Part shown: one piece after another, positions 1 through 8,362 of the stretch
How positions within the stretch are numbered: position 1 is the stretch's first letter
How the letters are laid out: each line of letters starts with the position of its first letter
Assembly (NCBI GenBank): GCA_018402075.1
Contig: JAGYJP010000022.1
Span: 1-16,393 of the forward strand
Direction: 5' to 3'
Source of the DNA: Candidatus Nanopelagicales bacterium
GTDB lineage: Bacteria > Actinomycetota > Actinomycetes > S36-B12
DNA: 16,393 nucleotides
Made by a program: the position numbers and the translations under genes
Notes under the pieces: model-generated
What the model was told of the DNA's origin: nothing
The model's database searches: none
What the model saw: the letters and a program-made list of their open reading frames with translations, nothing else

Positions 1-1
1 G

Positions 2-601
2 TCTTCTGAAGAAGTTGCATGGCTCCCCGGTCTGGTCATTACCGCCGGTGGACTAACCGGGGCATGGCTGGGCGCCATACTTGTCCAGCGCTCTCCTAAT
101 GCCCTCCTACAAGGCTTCTTTGGACTCCTCCTGATGGGCGCCGGGATAAGAATGCTTTGGCCCACCGCAAATTCTGAAGTCGATATTGAACTGATACCTG
201 ATTTGTCCATCCGACTAGCAATCGGTTACCTCGCAGCTGGCCTAGCAATGGGTCTGTTGTCGGCGCTCTTTGGAATAGGCGGGGGGATTCTGCTCATTCC
301 CATTCTTGTTTTTGGTTTTGGCTACGACCAACATCTTGCGGCCGGGACTTCGCTCGCTGTCATGTTTCCCATTGCACTTTTGGGTGCCATCCGATTAACA
401 AGGCCCGGTTTGACCCAATGGCGAGATGGAACCATCTTTGGGGCAGGCGCGATTGTCGGTGCACTTCTCGGTGCTTCTGTTGCACTCGCACTGAGTGGAT
501 CGTTGCTTCAGATTGCCTTCGGTGTACTCATGTTGATGATGGGGGGACACATGGCTTTGCGTGGTTTTCGCCACACCAGAGCGGGTACTAATTTGGGGTG
601 A
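2..601 (+). CDS. TauE/SafE family sulfite exporter-like permease, C-terminal part (5' end outside window)
   Basis: This is the C-terminal 199 residues of a polytopic inner-membrane protein; the frame is open to the first bases of the window, so the start lies upstream. It shows alternating hydrophobic helices and the Gly-rich motif FGIGGGILLIPIL (about residue 92 of the visible part), which the TauE/SafE family carries in each internal repeat. Family members export sulfite, sulfoacetate or other small organic anions, usually linked to sulfur metabolism. It ends in TGA at 599-601 and overlaps the 3' end of the oppositely oriented sulfatase gene by 14 bases. A link to sulfur released by that sulfatase is attractive but inferred, because the two genes converge and are not co-transcribed. 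The substrate cannot be told from sequence. Confidence 0.85.
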   Translation, partial: SSEEVAWLPGLVITAGGLTGAWLGAILVQRSPNALLQGFFGLLLMGAGIRMLWPTANSEVDIELIPDLSIRLAIGYLAAGLAMGLLSALFGIGGGILLIPILVFGFGYDQHLAAGTSLAVMFPIALLGAIRLTRPGLTQWRDGTIFGAGAIVGALLGASVALALSGSLLQIAFGVLMLMMGGHMALRGFRHTRAGTNLG

Positions 602-2552
602 AGGGGAATTGTTGGGCAGTGCCATTGGCCCACGGTTCAATAACGGGCGTGAGACGCTTTACCTTGCGCTCAGCGGCCAAGAGTTGCACCATGGTTTGTT
701 GAATATCCGCATACTGGGAATTGTTATAAAGATTACTCATTTCACCAGGATCAACTGTGGTGTTGTATAACTCGAATTCATCGGCCGGTGGGCCGACTTG
801 GCCCGCAGTGGGATTGAGTGTCTTGACCGTTGTGGTTGCCACCTTGGTGCCAGGCTGATTTACCTTCCCGGAAACAAGAGTTTGAACATCTTGGACATTT
901 GGCTGAGACCAAAACTGGGGGTTATCCCAATAGCGTGAATACTTCCAGCGTTCGGCAGCTCCATTAGCTCCTGTTGGAAGATACGTGACAACTGTCTCCA
1001 CGCAGTTTGGTTGGTCAACCGGCGTGTAAGGCAAACCTGTAACCGAGACCGCATTAGCACCCTTAAATGGTTGATCATCGGTCATGAAGTACACCGGACC
1101 GCTGTCGTATTTGGTTCGAGAATCTTCACCCAATAGGTGACTGGAGAGATCCTGACCTACCAGACGCCGAACCTGAGTGTGTGTCTTGACCAACTCTTTG
1201 GCCAATACATCTTCATCTAGACCCGCCAAACCGAGCATTGTGGGCAGCAGATCTGCGTGACTCGTGAGAATATCGCTCGTTTGATGTTCGGGGAACAATG
1301 TTGGATTGTGGAACATGAAGGGAACCTTGAGAATTTCGTCATATGCGGCATGCCATTTTTGGAACATGCCACCGTGAGCGCCCAGCATTTCACCATGATC
1401 GGATAAATAAATAATGATCGTGTCTCGGTATTGTTCACGTTCCTCGGTTAATGCCTTGATCACCCGACCAATTTGTTCGTCTACATTCTTCTGCAACTGG
1501 TAATAGAAACGGTGATATTGCGGTCCATTATCCAATGGCTGAAATGCTTTGGGGTACTGTGAAACGAAACTACCTTGAGCAACCGGCTTGCTACTTAGGT
1601 CTTCATCACTTGACTTTGTGTACGCCTCATCGAAAAGGTTCCTGGGAACATTGGAGCCAATCAACTGTTGTGCTAGGTAGAAAGAGCCCTGTGCTCCGGT
1701 GAGATCACCGGCCAGAGTCAGACTCCCCCATAAAGTGATGTCGTGCGGATTCACAAATGAGGTGACTAGAAGCCAGGGTTTGTCAGATGTGCGCAAGCGC
1801 CGCAACTGCTCCACACCCAAATCCGCATACACTTCATCGCGGCCCCGGCCGGCGGGGCCTGAGGAACCCGAATTCAGCGGGTTACTGCCATGTGGTTCGG
1901 GTCCAATAAACCCGGTGAATCCGTATTGCTCCAAACGCTCAGACTCGAGGTAAATATCTTCTAGGTGGCGATCACGCCCACCGAGGTCGTTGTATGAAGG
2001 CAATGGGTTGTACGTGGTGGGTTGGTAGAGGTCTGCATCGGAGATATGCCACTTACCTTTCCAGTAGGTGTCGTAGCCAGCAGCCCTGAACCAGTTTCCC
2101 AAAGTGGGAACACTTGTGGGATCAAGCCAGTACAAATCTTGTTCAATCGCTGACTTGGCTGCCCCAGATGTCTGGGAAATTCCGTGCAGGGATGGGTACT
2201 GGCCCGTATAGATAGAAGCACGACTGGGTTGGCAGGCAACAGACATCACGTGGTGCTCGGTAAATTCAAAACCATTTTTCCGAATCAGATTTTGGGTTGG
2301 GAGGTTGGCCAATCGCCAGGCCCGCAATTCAGCACTCTCATAAAAGGGGGCTGAACGTTGCTCGTCCATCATGACAATCAGAAAGTTTGGGCGTCTTCGG
2401 AGTCGACCACGCGGCCGAAATGGGGGAAGCTTTGCTGCCTGGGCTGGCGCTGAGCTGCTTGCGGCAATGCCCGCAGCAATACCCGCGACTCCAGCGGCCT
2501 GGAGGAGTCGACGTCGGCTCATGCCCTCCTGAGTTCCCGATGACTCTGACAT
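588..2552 (-). CDS. Tat-exported type I sulfatase (arylsulfatase/choline-sulfatase-like)
   Basis: A 654-residue alkaline-phosphatase-fold sulfatase that hydrolyses a sulfate ester. The N-terminus has a twin-arginine signal (SRRRLLQAAG, residues 12-21, then a hydrophobic stretch and an AQA-A site near 40), so it should be exported folded. The catalytic signature is CQPSR at 107-111; Cys107 would be converted to formylglycine by a generating enzyme that is not in this window. Metal and substrate ligands are visible at MDEQ (62-65), SDHGE (384-388, with D385 and H386) and FQKWH (397-401). ATG at 2550-2552 follows the TAG of the upstream protease gene by 3 bases, and its AGGAG ribosome site lies inside that gene, so the two are translationally close. 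The substrate is unknown; sulfated glycans or small sulfate esters are both possible. The TAG stop at 588-590 lies inside the convergent permease gene. Confidence 0.92.
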   Translation of the reverse strand: MSESSGTQEGMSRRRLLQAAGVAGIAAGIAASSSAPAQAAKLPPFRPRGRLRRRPNFLIVMMDEQRSAPFYESAELRAWRLANLPTQNLIRKNGFEFTEHHVMSVACQPSRASIYTGQYPSLHGISQTSGAAKSAIEQDLYWLDPTSVPTLGNWFRAAGYDTYWKGKWHISDADLYQPTTYNPLPSYNDLGGRDRHLEDIYLESERLEQYGFTGFIGPEPHGSNPLNSGSSGPAGRGRDEVYADLGVEQLRRLRTSDKPWLLVTSFVNPHDITLWGSLTLAGDLTGAQGSFYLAQQLIGSNVPRNLFDEAYTKSSDEDLSSKPVAQGSFVSQYPKAFQPLDNGPQYHRFYYQLQKNVDEQIGRVIKALTEEREQYRDTIIIYLSDHGEMLGAHGGMFQKWHAAYDEILKVPFMFHNPTLFPEHQTSDILTSHADLLPTMLGLAGLDEDVLAKELVKTHTQVRRLVGQDLSSHLLGEDSRTKYDSGPVYFMTDDQPFKGANAVSVTGLPYTPVDQPNCVETVVTYLPTGANGAAERWKYSRYWDNPQFWSQPNVQDVQTLVSGKVNQPGTKVATTTVKTLNPTAGQVGPPADEFELYNTTVDPGEMSNLYNNSQYADIQQTMVQLLAAERKVKRLTPVIEPWANGTAQQFPFTPN

Positions 2553-2555
2553 GGT

Positions 2556-3518
2556 CTACCGCTCCTTCTGAGTTGGTTCGTGCAAATAAATATCGCCGGT
2601 GGTCACGTTGTAAGTAATAACATGAGAGAAGAAGAACGCGTTGCCCGTGTTGATCTTAGATCGACCTGTGGGATAAACCTTTGCCAAGTCACGTGATCCC
2701 TCTTTGCCCGCTGTGAATCGTGCTCCAATATATGCATTTCCCTTTGCGGCGAGAGTCACTCGGGTTCCTGAACGCAACTCTCCTTCAGGGTTTTGTGGGA
2801 TCCGTGCGAACTCACGGCCCTTGATTCGCACGATGGTGAATCCGGAGTCAAAGTGGGTCGGAACACAAAATGTTCTAGGCGATGAAAATGTCCAACACCC
2901 CTGCGCCGCCTTGTCATCCCACAGAGATGGCTCACCAACACTCCCGGTCAGCCGTGTCAATTGAAAATTAAGAATGGCATTGTTAGGGGCGATCGCACCC
3001 AGAACCAACTGACCGGCTCCCTTGTCACTATCCCGTGAAAAGTGCACACTCCAACTACGAGCTAAGCGATTGGGCAGGGACATCAATGGATTTGTGAGAG
3101 CGCCTTTACCTGTGCCGATTCCAAGTATCCCGTCAACTCCTTGGTCTTTCCATTGTTGGATATAGGAACTGGTGGAGTCAACATACTGAAATGAGACACG
3201 GGAAATTGTTCGAACACCACCGAGTGTCATGTATGCATTAGCTACTGAACCCTGCATGCCCGTGGGTTTTTCATCCCACAACCTCAGCCCCACCGAACCG
3301 GTATCTACCATGACCGAAATTGGTGCGGATCCGCCAACTTTCATGGAGATTATTCCGCTCTGACCGGTCCTGCCGGGTGTGTCAATGGTTTGCACGGGAA
3401 TCACCACCGGCATGCGGGGAATCTCCAATGGATTCACGAGCGGAGCACCGCCCACACTTGGAATCAGAAAGAAAGTGGCGAGTAGACCAGCAATAACACT
3501 TTTCGCTACTAAGTGCAT
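2556..3518 (-). CDS. secreted pepsin-like aspartic protease
   Basis: A 320-residue protein starting at ATG 3516-3518, chosen because AGGAG lies 7 bases upstream and a signal peptide follows at once (MHLVAKSVIAGLL to about GGA, residue 25). An upstream extension to 3593 is possible in frame but would run into the preceding gene. Two lobes are visible: VMVDTGSVGL (Asp72) and HFDSGFTIV (Asp224), each the D-T/S-G motif of pepsin-family aspartic proteases, with DGILGIG (129-135) matching the flap-to-core segment of pepsins. A Cys pair at 208/218 may form a disulfide. Pepsin-like proteases are common in eukaryotes and rare in bacteria, so the two-lobed arrangement is notable. It is the middle gene of a three-gene unit (membrane protein, protease, sulfatase). 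Substrate and activity are unknown; it could also be an inactive fold relative, though both aspartates are present. Confidence 0.75.
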   Translation of the reverse strand: MHLVAKSVIAGLLATFFLIPSVGGAPLVNPLEIPRMPVVIPVQTIDTPGRTGQSGIISMKVGGSAPISVMVDTGSVGLRLWDEKPTGMQGSVANAYMTLGGVRTISRVSFQYVDSTSSYIQQWKDQGVDGILGIGTGKGALTNPLMSLPNRLARSWSVHFSRDSDKGAGQLVLGAIAPNNAILNFQLTRLTGSVGEPSLWDDKAAQGCWTFSSPRTFCVPTHFDSGFTIVRIKGREFARIPQNPEGELRSGTRVTLAAKGNAYIGARFTAGKEGSRDLAKVYPTGRSKINTGNAFFFSHVITYNVTTGDIYLHEPTQKER

Positions 3519-3531
3519 GGGTGACTCCTGT

Positions 3532-3879
3532 TCATGGTGAAGTTGAGTACCACAGTTTTGATGAAGGGAACCGGGTGAGCACCAAGAGGACAATCGTGAA
3601 GATCACAAGAACTACAGCCTGGACCTGCACAAATATGGCGAGCAGTGAATCAGCGATAAAAACAAACCACATAAAGTAGACAGCAATTGAACTGTGCAGT
3701 GACGTAAATCTGGAGATAGCAATATGCGCACCACCCAGGATTACGCCAATGAGGAATACCCACCAGACGTTACTTGCACCAGAAATGATGGCCGTAATAA
3801 TTGTGGATGCCCAAAATGCAACACCGACAAAAGCCAAGACATGGATGGCAATAATCGGGGCGGGGGACTTCCTTCTCAC
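3532..3879 (-). CDS. small four-helix membrane protein, unknown function
   Basis: A 115-residue integral membrane protein with four predicted helices at about residues 8-30, 38-56, 64-82 and 84-103, a basic N-terminus (MRRKS) and a short polar tail. I do not recognise a family. It is the first gene of a minus-strand unit: its TGA at 3532-3534 lies 13 bases before the ATG of the aspartic protease, which is in turn 3 bases from the sulfatase. The start at ATG 3877-3879 has only a weak purine-rich upstream sequence (GAGAGTGAAG). The position suggests a small membrane partner or housing protein for the exported enzymes, but nothing in the sequence shows this. The 124 bases upstream, up to the end of the ATP-grasp gene, would have to hold any promoter; I see no clear -35/-10 pair. 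Confidence 0.7.
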   Translation of the reverse strand: MRRKSPAPIIAIHVLAFVGVAFWASTIITAIISGASNVWWVFLIGVILGGAHIAISRFTSLHSSIAVYFMWFVFIADSLLAIFVQVQAVVLVIFTIVLLVLTRFPSSKLWYSTSP

Positions 3880-4003
3880 ATTACTTCACTCTCGCTGGAC
3901 TGATTGACTTTGTTGACCTATGAACCAAAATGCCCGTACATTCTTGCTCACGCAAGGCGGGAAAACGTCGATACTTTCCAGACATCTTGAAAGACTAGTC
4001 CGT

Positions 4004-4876
4004 TTATGCGAGTGCTGCCTGAATAAACCGGTGGTAACTGGTGGGTTCAGTGGAAAAGAATATGGATGGTTCCACCGCCTCAACCTCCAACACAGTCGGA
4101 TTACCCAGGTGGTTATCAAGGAGGTCGATTCGGAGATACAGGGCAACACCGAATTTTTCTGTCCAAAATCCGACTACCCGATTGGCTAACTCCAATTGAT
4201 CCTTGCGAGGGATGCGGGCAGAGATTTCTTCCTGCAGATACAAACCATGAACTAATTCGGGCTGGGAATCCTTCAGCAGGAGAGGGCCCTTACGAACGGC
4301 ATGCGAATATTGACCACCTATATATAGGAGTGCTGTTTCACCGTCCGAGTCAACGTGATCCAGATACGGCTGGATCATGATGCTCTTACCCGCAGCAAGA
4401 ACCCGATCGATGAGGATCTGGGCCGTGCCCACACTTGTACTGTCCGCGGCAGATAAACGCACCGTATCCCGACTTCCAGCAGAGACAGTTGGCTTCACAA
4501 CATAATCCACCGAGGGCGGGACAACCCATGTATCGTGAGCGGTCGAGACAAATTGAGTATCGATAACGGGGATACCCGCATTATGTAAATCCCGGAGGTA
4601 GGTCTTATTGGTGCTCCACGAAATTAACTCAGCAGAGTTTTTAACCTTAGAGCCAAGTGAATTCACCCATGCAAGAAATCGCGGCAGGTGGTCGGTGTAA
4701 TCCCACGTATTGCGAACTATTACTAGATCAAAAGAATCCCAGTTCACCGCAGGATCAGACCAAATGACCGGTGTCGCCTCGATACCGGCTTCTGCAAAGT
4801 GAGTAATTAAAGGTTGATCATCCGGATCTAGATCCGGAAGTTCAGTACACGTTGCGAGAGCGATTCGAGTGGACAC
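4004..4876 (-). CDS. ATP-grasp domain protein, DcsG/RimK-like
   Basis: A 290-residue cytoplasmic ATP-grasp ligase. The N-terminal domain (1-90) has the family-typical LATCTELPDLDPDDQPL and the VRNTWDYT segment (54-61). The ATP-grasp core follows: VVKPTVSAGSRDT (126-138, with Lys128 as probable nucleotide ligand), then YLRIDLL (247-253) and VLEVEAVEPSIFF (262-274) for the metal site. The ending VEAVEPS instead of the usual N-x-P is shared by relatives of DcsG, which closes the ring in D-cycloserine synthesis. Such proteins are widespread in Actinomycetota and mostly uncharacterised; an amino acid or peptide carboxylate is the likely substrate class (family knowledge), but no cycloserine cluster is present here. 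It starts with GTG at 4874-4876 with a weak ribosome site, 20 bases after the lipoprotein gene, and may be co-transcribed with it. Confidence 0.8.
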   Translation of the reverse strand: MSTRIALATCTELPDLDPDDQPLITHFAEAGIEATPVIWSDPAVNWDSFDLVIVRNTWDYTDHLPRFLAWVNSLGSKVKNSAELISWSTNKTYLRDLHNAGIPVIDTQFVSTAHDTWVVPPSVDYVVKPTVSAGSRDTVRLSAADSTSVGTAQILIDRVLAAGKSIMIQPYLDHVDSDGETALLYIGGQYSHAVRKGPLLLKDSQPELVHGLYLQEEISARIPRKDQLELANRVVGFWTEKFGVALYLRIDLLDNHLGNPTVLEVEAVEPSIFFSTEPTSYHRFIQAALA

Positions 4877-4896
4877 CGGTCAAAGGTACTTGGTTA

Positions 4897-5322
4897 CTAG
4901 GAAACAACCACCACAATATTGCGTGTGGCACCATCAGGGTTGGTCACAGTAATGACTGCGGTACCCACGGAAAGCGCTTTTGCACCCGGGTTGAAGATTG
5001 CGCTTCCATCGTCATACCCCTGGGTGATTTCCAAAACCTCAGGGTTGTCCACTGAAATGACCGTATTCACGGGGTCGTCGGAGAGAATGTCAATAAAGTC
5101 ACCGACAACTGCTGATGCGTCTGTCTGATCAACAGCAATAATGACCGGGGGCAACATTTGCGTGGCCTCCTCGGACATTTCAGATGACGTGGTTTCGGTG
5201 GACGAATCATCGCTGCTCGAGCAACCGGCAAGCACGGCCACACCCAGAAGGCCAGCTGCACCCAATGCTGCTGCTTTGGTTGCCACGGCTGTTGTTGCCG
5301 ATGCCTTGCATGTCCTGATCAT
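4897..5322 (-). CDS. small secreted lipoprotein with Big2-like beta domain
   Basis: A 141-residue lipoprotein. The signal runs to a lipobox LAGC, with Cys34 as the predicted acylated residue, followed by a Ser/Asp/Glu/Thr-rich linker (35-58). The rest is a single small beta-rich domain; SVDNPEVLEI and GTAVITVTNPDGATRNIVVVV resemble bacterial Ig-like (Big2) repeats, in which such valine-rich strands alternate with NPDG turns. It should be anchored outside the membrane. The start is ATG 5320-5322 with AAGGAG 6 bases upstream, a strong site. It sits 83 bases downstream of rpiB and 20 bases upstream of the ATP-grasp gene on the same strand. On the minus strand the gap before it holds a TATAAC box, a possible own promoter, but without a good -35. 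Function unknown. Confidence 0.75.
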   Translation of the reverse strand: MIRTCKASATTAVATKAAALGAAGLLGVAVLAGCSSSDDSSTETTSSEMSEEATQMLPPVIIAVDQTDASAVVGDFIDILSDDPVNTVISVDNPEVLEITQGYDDGSAIFNPGAKALSVGTAVITVTNPDGATRNIVVVVS

Positions 5323-5405
5323 GTTTTCTCCTTGAATTGATTGAAGTTATAACTCTTTTGACGGACGCGGCTGCACAAATGTTCCACCGCAGGGAGAAAA
5401 TCTAC

Positions 5406-5840
5406 TCACATTAAGTTGTTGAGTTGCGCTACTCGCGCAGCGTGTCGACCACCTTCAAATGACGTATCCATGAACACTTGAATAAGTTGTTGGGCGATTG
5501 CGGGCTCGGTTGCCCTCTCACCCAAGCAGGCAATATTTGCATCGTTATGAGCCCTGGCCAGTTGAGCGTCTTCGACAGTTCGTAACACGGCACCTCTGAT
5601 TCCATGGATCTTATTTGCGGCCATGCAGATCCCCTGCCCACTGCCGCATACGCCGATACCAAACTGAGCCTCACCGGATGCCACGACGCGACCCAGCTCA
5701 GCTCCGTACTCTGGGTAATCCACTCGCTCAGAACTGAAGGTTCCGACATCGTGCACTTGGTGACCATTTTCCAGTAACCACGCGCTGAGGTAACTTTTCA
5801 ATACGAAACCGGCGTGGTCAGAGCCCAGCGCAATTATCAT
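5406..5840 (-). CDS. rpiB: ribose-5-phosphate isomerase B
   Basis: A 144-residue RpiB/LacAB-family isomerase that interconverts ribose 5-phosphate and ribulose 5-phosphate in the cytoplasmic pentose phosphate pathway. Signature segments in order are GSDHAGFVLK (6-15), VDYPEYG (40-46), GVCGSGQGICMAANK (63-77, with Cys65 as the catalytic base position) and AHNDANIACLGER (97-109). The length is normal. The start at ATG 5838-5840 is chosen because AAGGA lies 6 bases upstream and the family begins with this MIIALGSDHAG segment; the in-frame extension to 5999 would overlap the divergent ribokinase. It is divergent from rbsK across about 66 bases, giving a ribose-use pair that may share a control region. 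A role as allose-6-phosphate isomerase cannot be excluded. Confidence 0.93.
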   Translation of the reverse strand: MIIALGSDHAGFVLKSYLSAWLLENGHQVHDVGTFSSERVDYPEYGAELGRVVASGEAQFGIGVCGSGQGICMAANKIHGIRGAVLRTVEDAQLARAHNDANIACLGERATEPAIAQQLIQVFMDTSFEGGRHAARVAQLNNLM

Positions 5841-5906
5841 GATTATCCTTTGGTTCGGGGGAAACCTGCCAACATCACCATTCTCCCACCATGAAAGTAT
5901 CCACTT

Positions 5907-6866
5907 GTGAACCCACCCGAACAAAATTCGACCGCCATGATCGTTGTTGTAGGAAGCCTCAATACCGACCTCGTGCTCCACGTGGAGCAGTTCCCCCATG
6001 AAGGGCAGACAGTGCTCGGAGAATCACTCACCCAAGAACCTGGGGGCAAAGGTCTCAATCAGGCAGTTGCCGCGAGCCGAGCCGGCGGATTAGTTACGCT
6101 CGTCGGCGCTGTGGGCACTGACTCATTTGGTCATCACTTAAAAGAAGTACTTGCAAGAGAAAATGTGCAAGATCGCGTCGATACCGATACCACCCATGCA
6201 ACCGGAACTGCGGTTATTGAAGTTGAGGCAGGCGGTGCGAATCGAATTATTGTGGTGGCTGGCGCGAATGACCATCTCAGTGCGGATCGTGTTGAAGAAC
6301 AACTGCGTGCCCTGGCCAGCCAACAACGCATTGGCGTTGTTTTGGTACAAGGTGAAATAGATCCCGAGGCAACCGAACGCGCTCTGGTCGTTGGCCAAGA
6401 GCTTGGAGCATTAACTGTTCTCAACCCAGCACCCATGCGCGATTTTCCTCGCAGCGTGTTTGCTAGCACCGATTACCTGATACCCAATGAGTTTGAAGCG
6501 CGAGAACTGGCCGCTCTCTCGGATTTACCCTTGACCTCCATGCTCGACTGCGTGGAGGCCGCTAACTCCATGGTCGATCTTGGCGCGAAGAATGTGATTG
6601 TGACTCGAGGTGAGAAAGGTGCCGTGTGGGCCAATGCCAATGGCTCCGGTCAGGCGGGGGCTTTCCGCATTGTGCCAGTCGACACTGTTGCAGCGGGCGA
6701 CTCATTTTGCGGGGTTTTTGCCTGCGCCATCAATGAAGGTCAGCCCTTTTCGGAGGCACTTCGTTGGGCAAGTGCAGCAGGTGCATTGACTGCAACTCGA
6801 GCAGGCGCAGTGACTTCTTTGCCTCAACGTGCAGAGATAATGGAGCTTCTCGACCTCACCGACTAA
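5907..6866 (+). CDS. rbsK: ribokinase (PfkB family)
   Basis: A 319-residue PfkB-family sugar kinase that phosphorylates ribose at O5 with ATP. Visible motifs are VVGSLNTDLVL (13-24), QEPGGKGLNQAVAASRAG (43-60, the first PfkB signature), NPAPMRDFP and IPNEFEA in the middle, and DTVAAGDSFCGVFA (259-272, with Asp265 as catalytic base; the usual G of GAGD is A here). The GTG at 5907-5909 gives this length; ATG at 5937-5939, ten codons later, matches the normal family N-terminus (MIVVVGSLN) and may be the true start. Neither has a strong ribosome site. It is divergent from rpiB, so ribose would enter the pentose phosphate pathway through both products. Its TAA (6864-6866) overlaps the stop of the opposing lyase gene. 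No ribose transporter or repressor is in the window. Confidence 0.9.
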   Translation: MNPPEQNSTAMIVVVGSLNTDLVLHVEQFPHEGQTVLGESLTQEPGGKGLNQAVAASRAGGLVTLVGAVGTDSFGHHLKEVLARENVQDRVDTDTTHATGTAVIEVEAGGANRIIVVAGANDHLSADRVEEQLRALASQQRIGVVLVQGEIDPEATERALVVGQELGALTVLNPAPMRDFPRSVFASTDYLIPNEFEARELAALSDLPLTSMLDCVEAANSMVDLGAKNVIVTRGEKGAVWANANGSGQAGAFRIVPVDTVAAGDSFCGVFACAINEGQPFSEALRWASAAGALTATRAGAVTSLPQRAEIMELLDLTD

Positions 6867-8350
6867 TTAGGTGCCGGAAATCCGACCGTAATTGGTGTGC
6901 CGTTCCGAGTTATGGTCACCATGGAATCGCCAATTGTCACGGGCACTGAGTCAGCGGACCCGCGCGGGACGAAAACTGTGATCATGACTTCCTGCACTCC
7001 CTTTCGCGGAAGTGTGACGGAGCGAGATAACACTGCACCAGGTGCCTTCACACCCCAATCGGTTGTATGCCAGGCAATTGACGAACCCTCACGAGCCTGA
7101 GCAATATCCCAGATACCCACACCCGCCTGAACAATGTCAACTTTCTGCTCCCCTGACACCATGGTCAACTGGCCATCAGCATTACCCTCCACACCAACAC
7201 CTGGACTCAACTGCCAACGCTGGGTGACATTTCGAGGTGCGTAGTTCTTTCGTTGCTTCTTGGGAACCTTGACCTTGGCACCATTGATGTAGTCCACAAC
7301 AATAAGTGCGTCTGCCGAGCGAACATATGTCACACAGCGAGTGACTTCAGTTCTCTTCCACGCTTTATCCACCAGGCATGAATAGTCATTTCCCCCAATA
7401 TTCGAGTCAGTGCGCCCTTGTGTTTTGACAACACCTTTCCACCGGCTGTAACCGGTATTGGACACGGTAAAAGTTGAGTGCGCCTCACGCTTTTTCACGA
7501 ATGAGCGCAGTGCACTGGAGTTGTAACGGAATGGTCCAGGATCGCCAATCCACTCCACCCCGCGTGAAAACAGCGTCAGGGATCCGCCGTCATCATGTGT
7601 GTGCGCGGTGGCGGGACGCTCACCCTTAAAGCGAAGTGAGTAAAAAGTATCCGGTTGACCTTGTCCGCTAGGAACCCAAGAGTATCTGCCAAAAATGTAA
7701 CCACCGCTGTATGCCGTGTAAGTCGGGGTTGGTGGAGTTCCCACAGCGCCGCGGCTGCGCAACCAGTCTGCGCGCCAATCACCGACTCCAAAAGTGTTTC
7801 GCAGCGGCACCGACACGGTGTCGCCTAGCGACTCAAGTGTGAAGTCGGGTCGAACAGCTTGTGACACAAAACTATATAACTGCCCACGCAATTGAGGAAT
7901 GGGATCCGCTGGAATACCGCAGGTATTGGCAGCTGCCTCAATCTGGGAGAGAAGCTTCTCCATATACATGGCGTAATGAGGTGAGCCTTCAACATCGCTT
8001 CCGTCCTCGTGAATCACGCCACGTGCAATTGCAACAAGGTTTCGCCATGCTGCGTTGCGTAAATCAACGTCACCAACATAACAAAACGTCGCCAGTGCCC
8101 CGGTCTGACGTACCAAATCAGTGTTGTTGGCCCCGATCGCAATATCTTTGTTTCGGCGATATGAACGCCACATGCTGGCTGCATCACGAACTGCTGCTTG
8201 TTGGATTTTTGGATCGCCCAATGTCTGTGCGGCGCACGCAAGTGTTTGAGTTCGCAACCCACCGTAGATCGAGCCATCAATCCATTGGTACATCAGTTGC
8301 CGAAATCGATCCACCATGTTTTGGTTCTGAGTGTTGACCCCGCGATACAA
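6863..8350 (-). CDS. heparinase II/III-like polysaccharide lyase, main part of an interrupted gene
   Basis: This is the 495-codon downstream part of a gene broken by one in-frame TAG at 8363-8365. It holds an alpha-helical toroid domain (about 1-190, with ANNTDLVRQTG and VIHEDGSDVEGSPHYAMYMEKLL) and a beta-sandwich heparinase II/III C-domain (about 225-495, with ATAHTHDDGGSLTLFSRGVEWIGDPGPF and REAHSTFTV). Relatives cleave uronate-containing polysaccharides by beta-elimination; His and Tyr in these segments are the likely catalytic residues. The frame is open from just after the TAG, and the first possible start is TTG at 8348-8350 without a ribosome site, so independent translation is doubtful. 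Signal peptide and the start of the helical domain lie in the upstream piece, in the same frame. It may be a pseudogene, a strain-level nonsense mutation or a base error. It converges on rbsK with a 3-base stop overlap. Confidence 0.85.
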   Translation of the reverse strand: MYRGVNTQNQNMVDRFRQLMYQWIDGSIYGGLRTQTLACAAQTLGDPKIQQAAVRDAASMWRSYRRNKDIAIGANNTDLVRQTGALATFCYVGDVDLRNAAWRNLVAIARGVIHEDGSDVEGSPHYAMYMEKLLSQIEAAANTCGIPADPIPQLRGQLYSFVSQAVRPDFTLESLGDTVSVPLRNTFGVGDWRADWLRSRGAVGTPPTPTYTAYSGGYIFGRYSWVPSGQGQPDTFYSLRFKGERPATAHTHDDGGSLTLFSRGVEWIGDPGPFRYNSSALRSFVKKREAHSTFTVSNTGYSRWKGVVKTQGRTDSNIGGNDYSCLVDKAWKRTEVTRCVTYVRSADALIVVDYINGAKVKVPKKQRKNYAPRNVTQRWQLSPGVGVEGNADGQLTMVSGEQKVDIVQAGVGIWDIAQAREGSSIAWHTTDWGVKAPGAVLSRSVTLPRKGVQEVMITVFVPRGSADSVPVTIGDSMVTITRNGTPITVGFPAPN

Positions 8351-8362
8351 AAGTGGAAGTGC

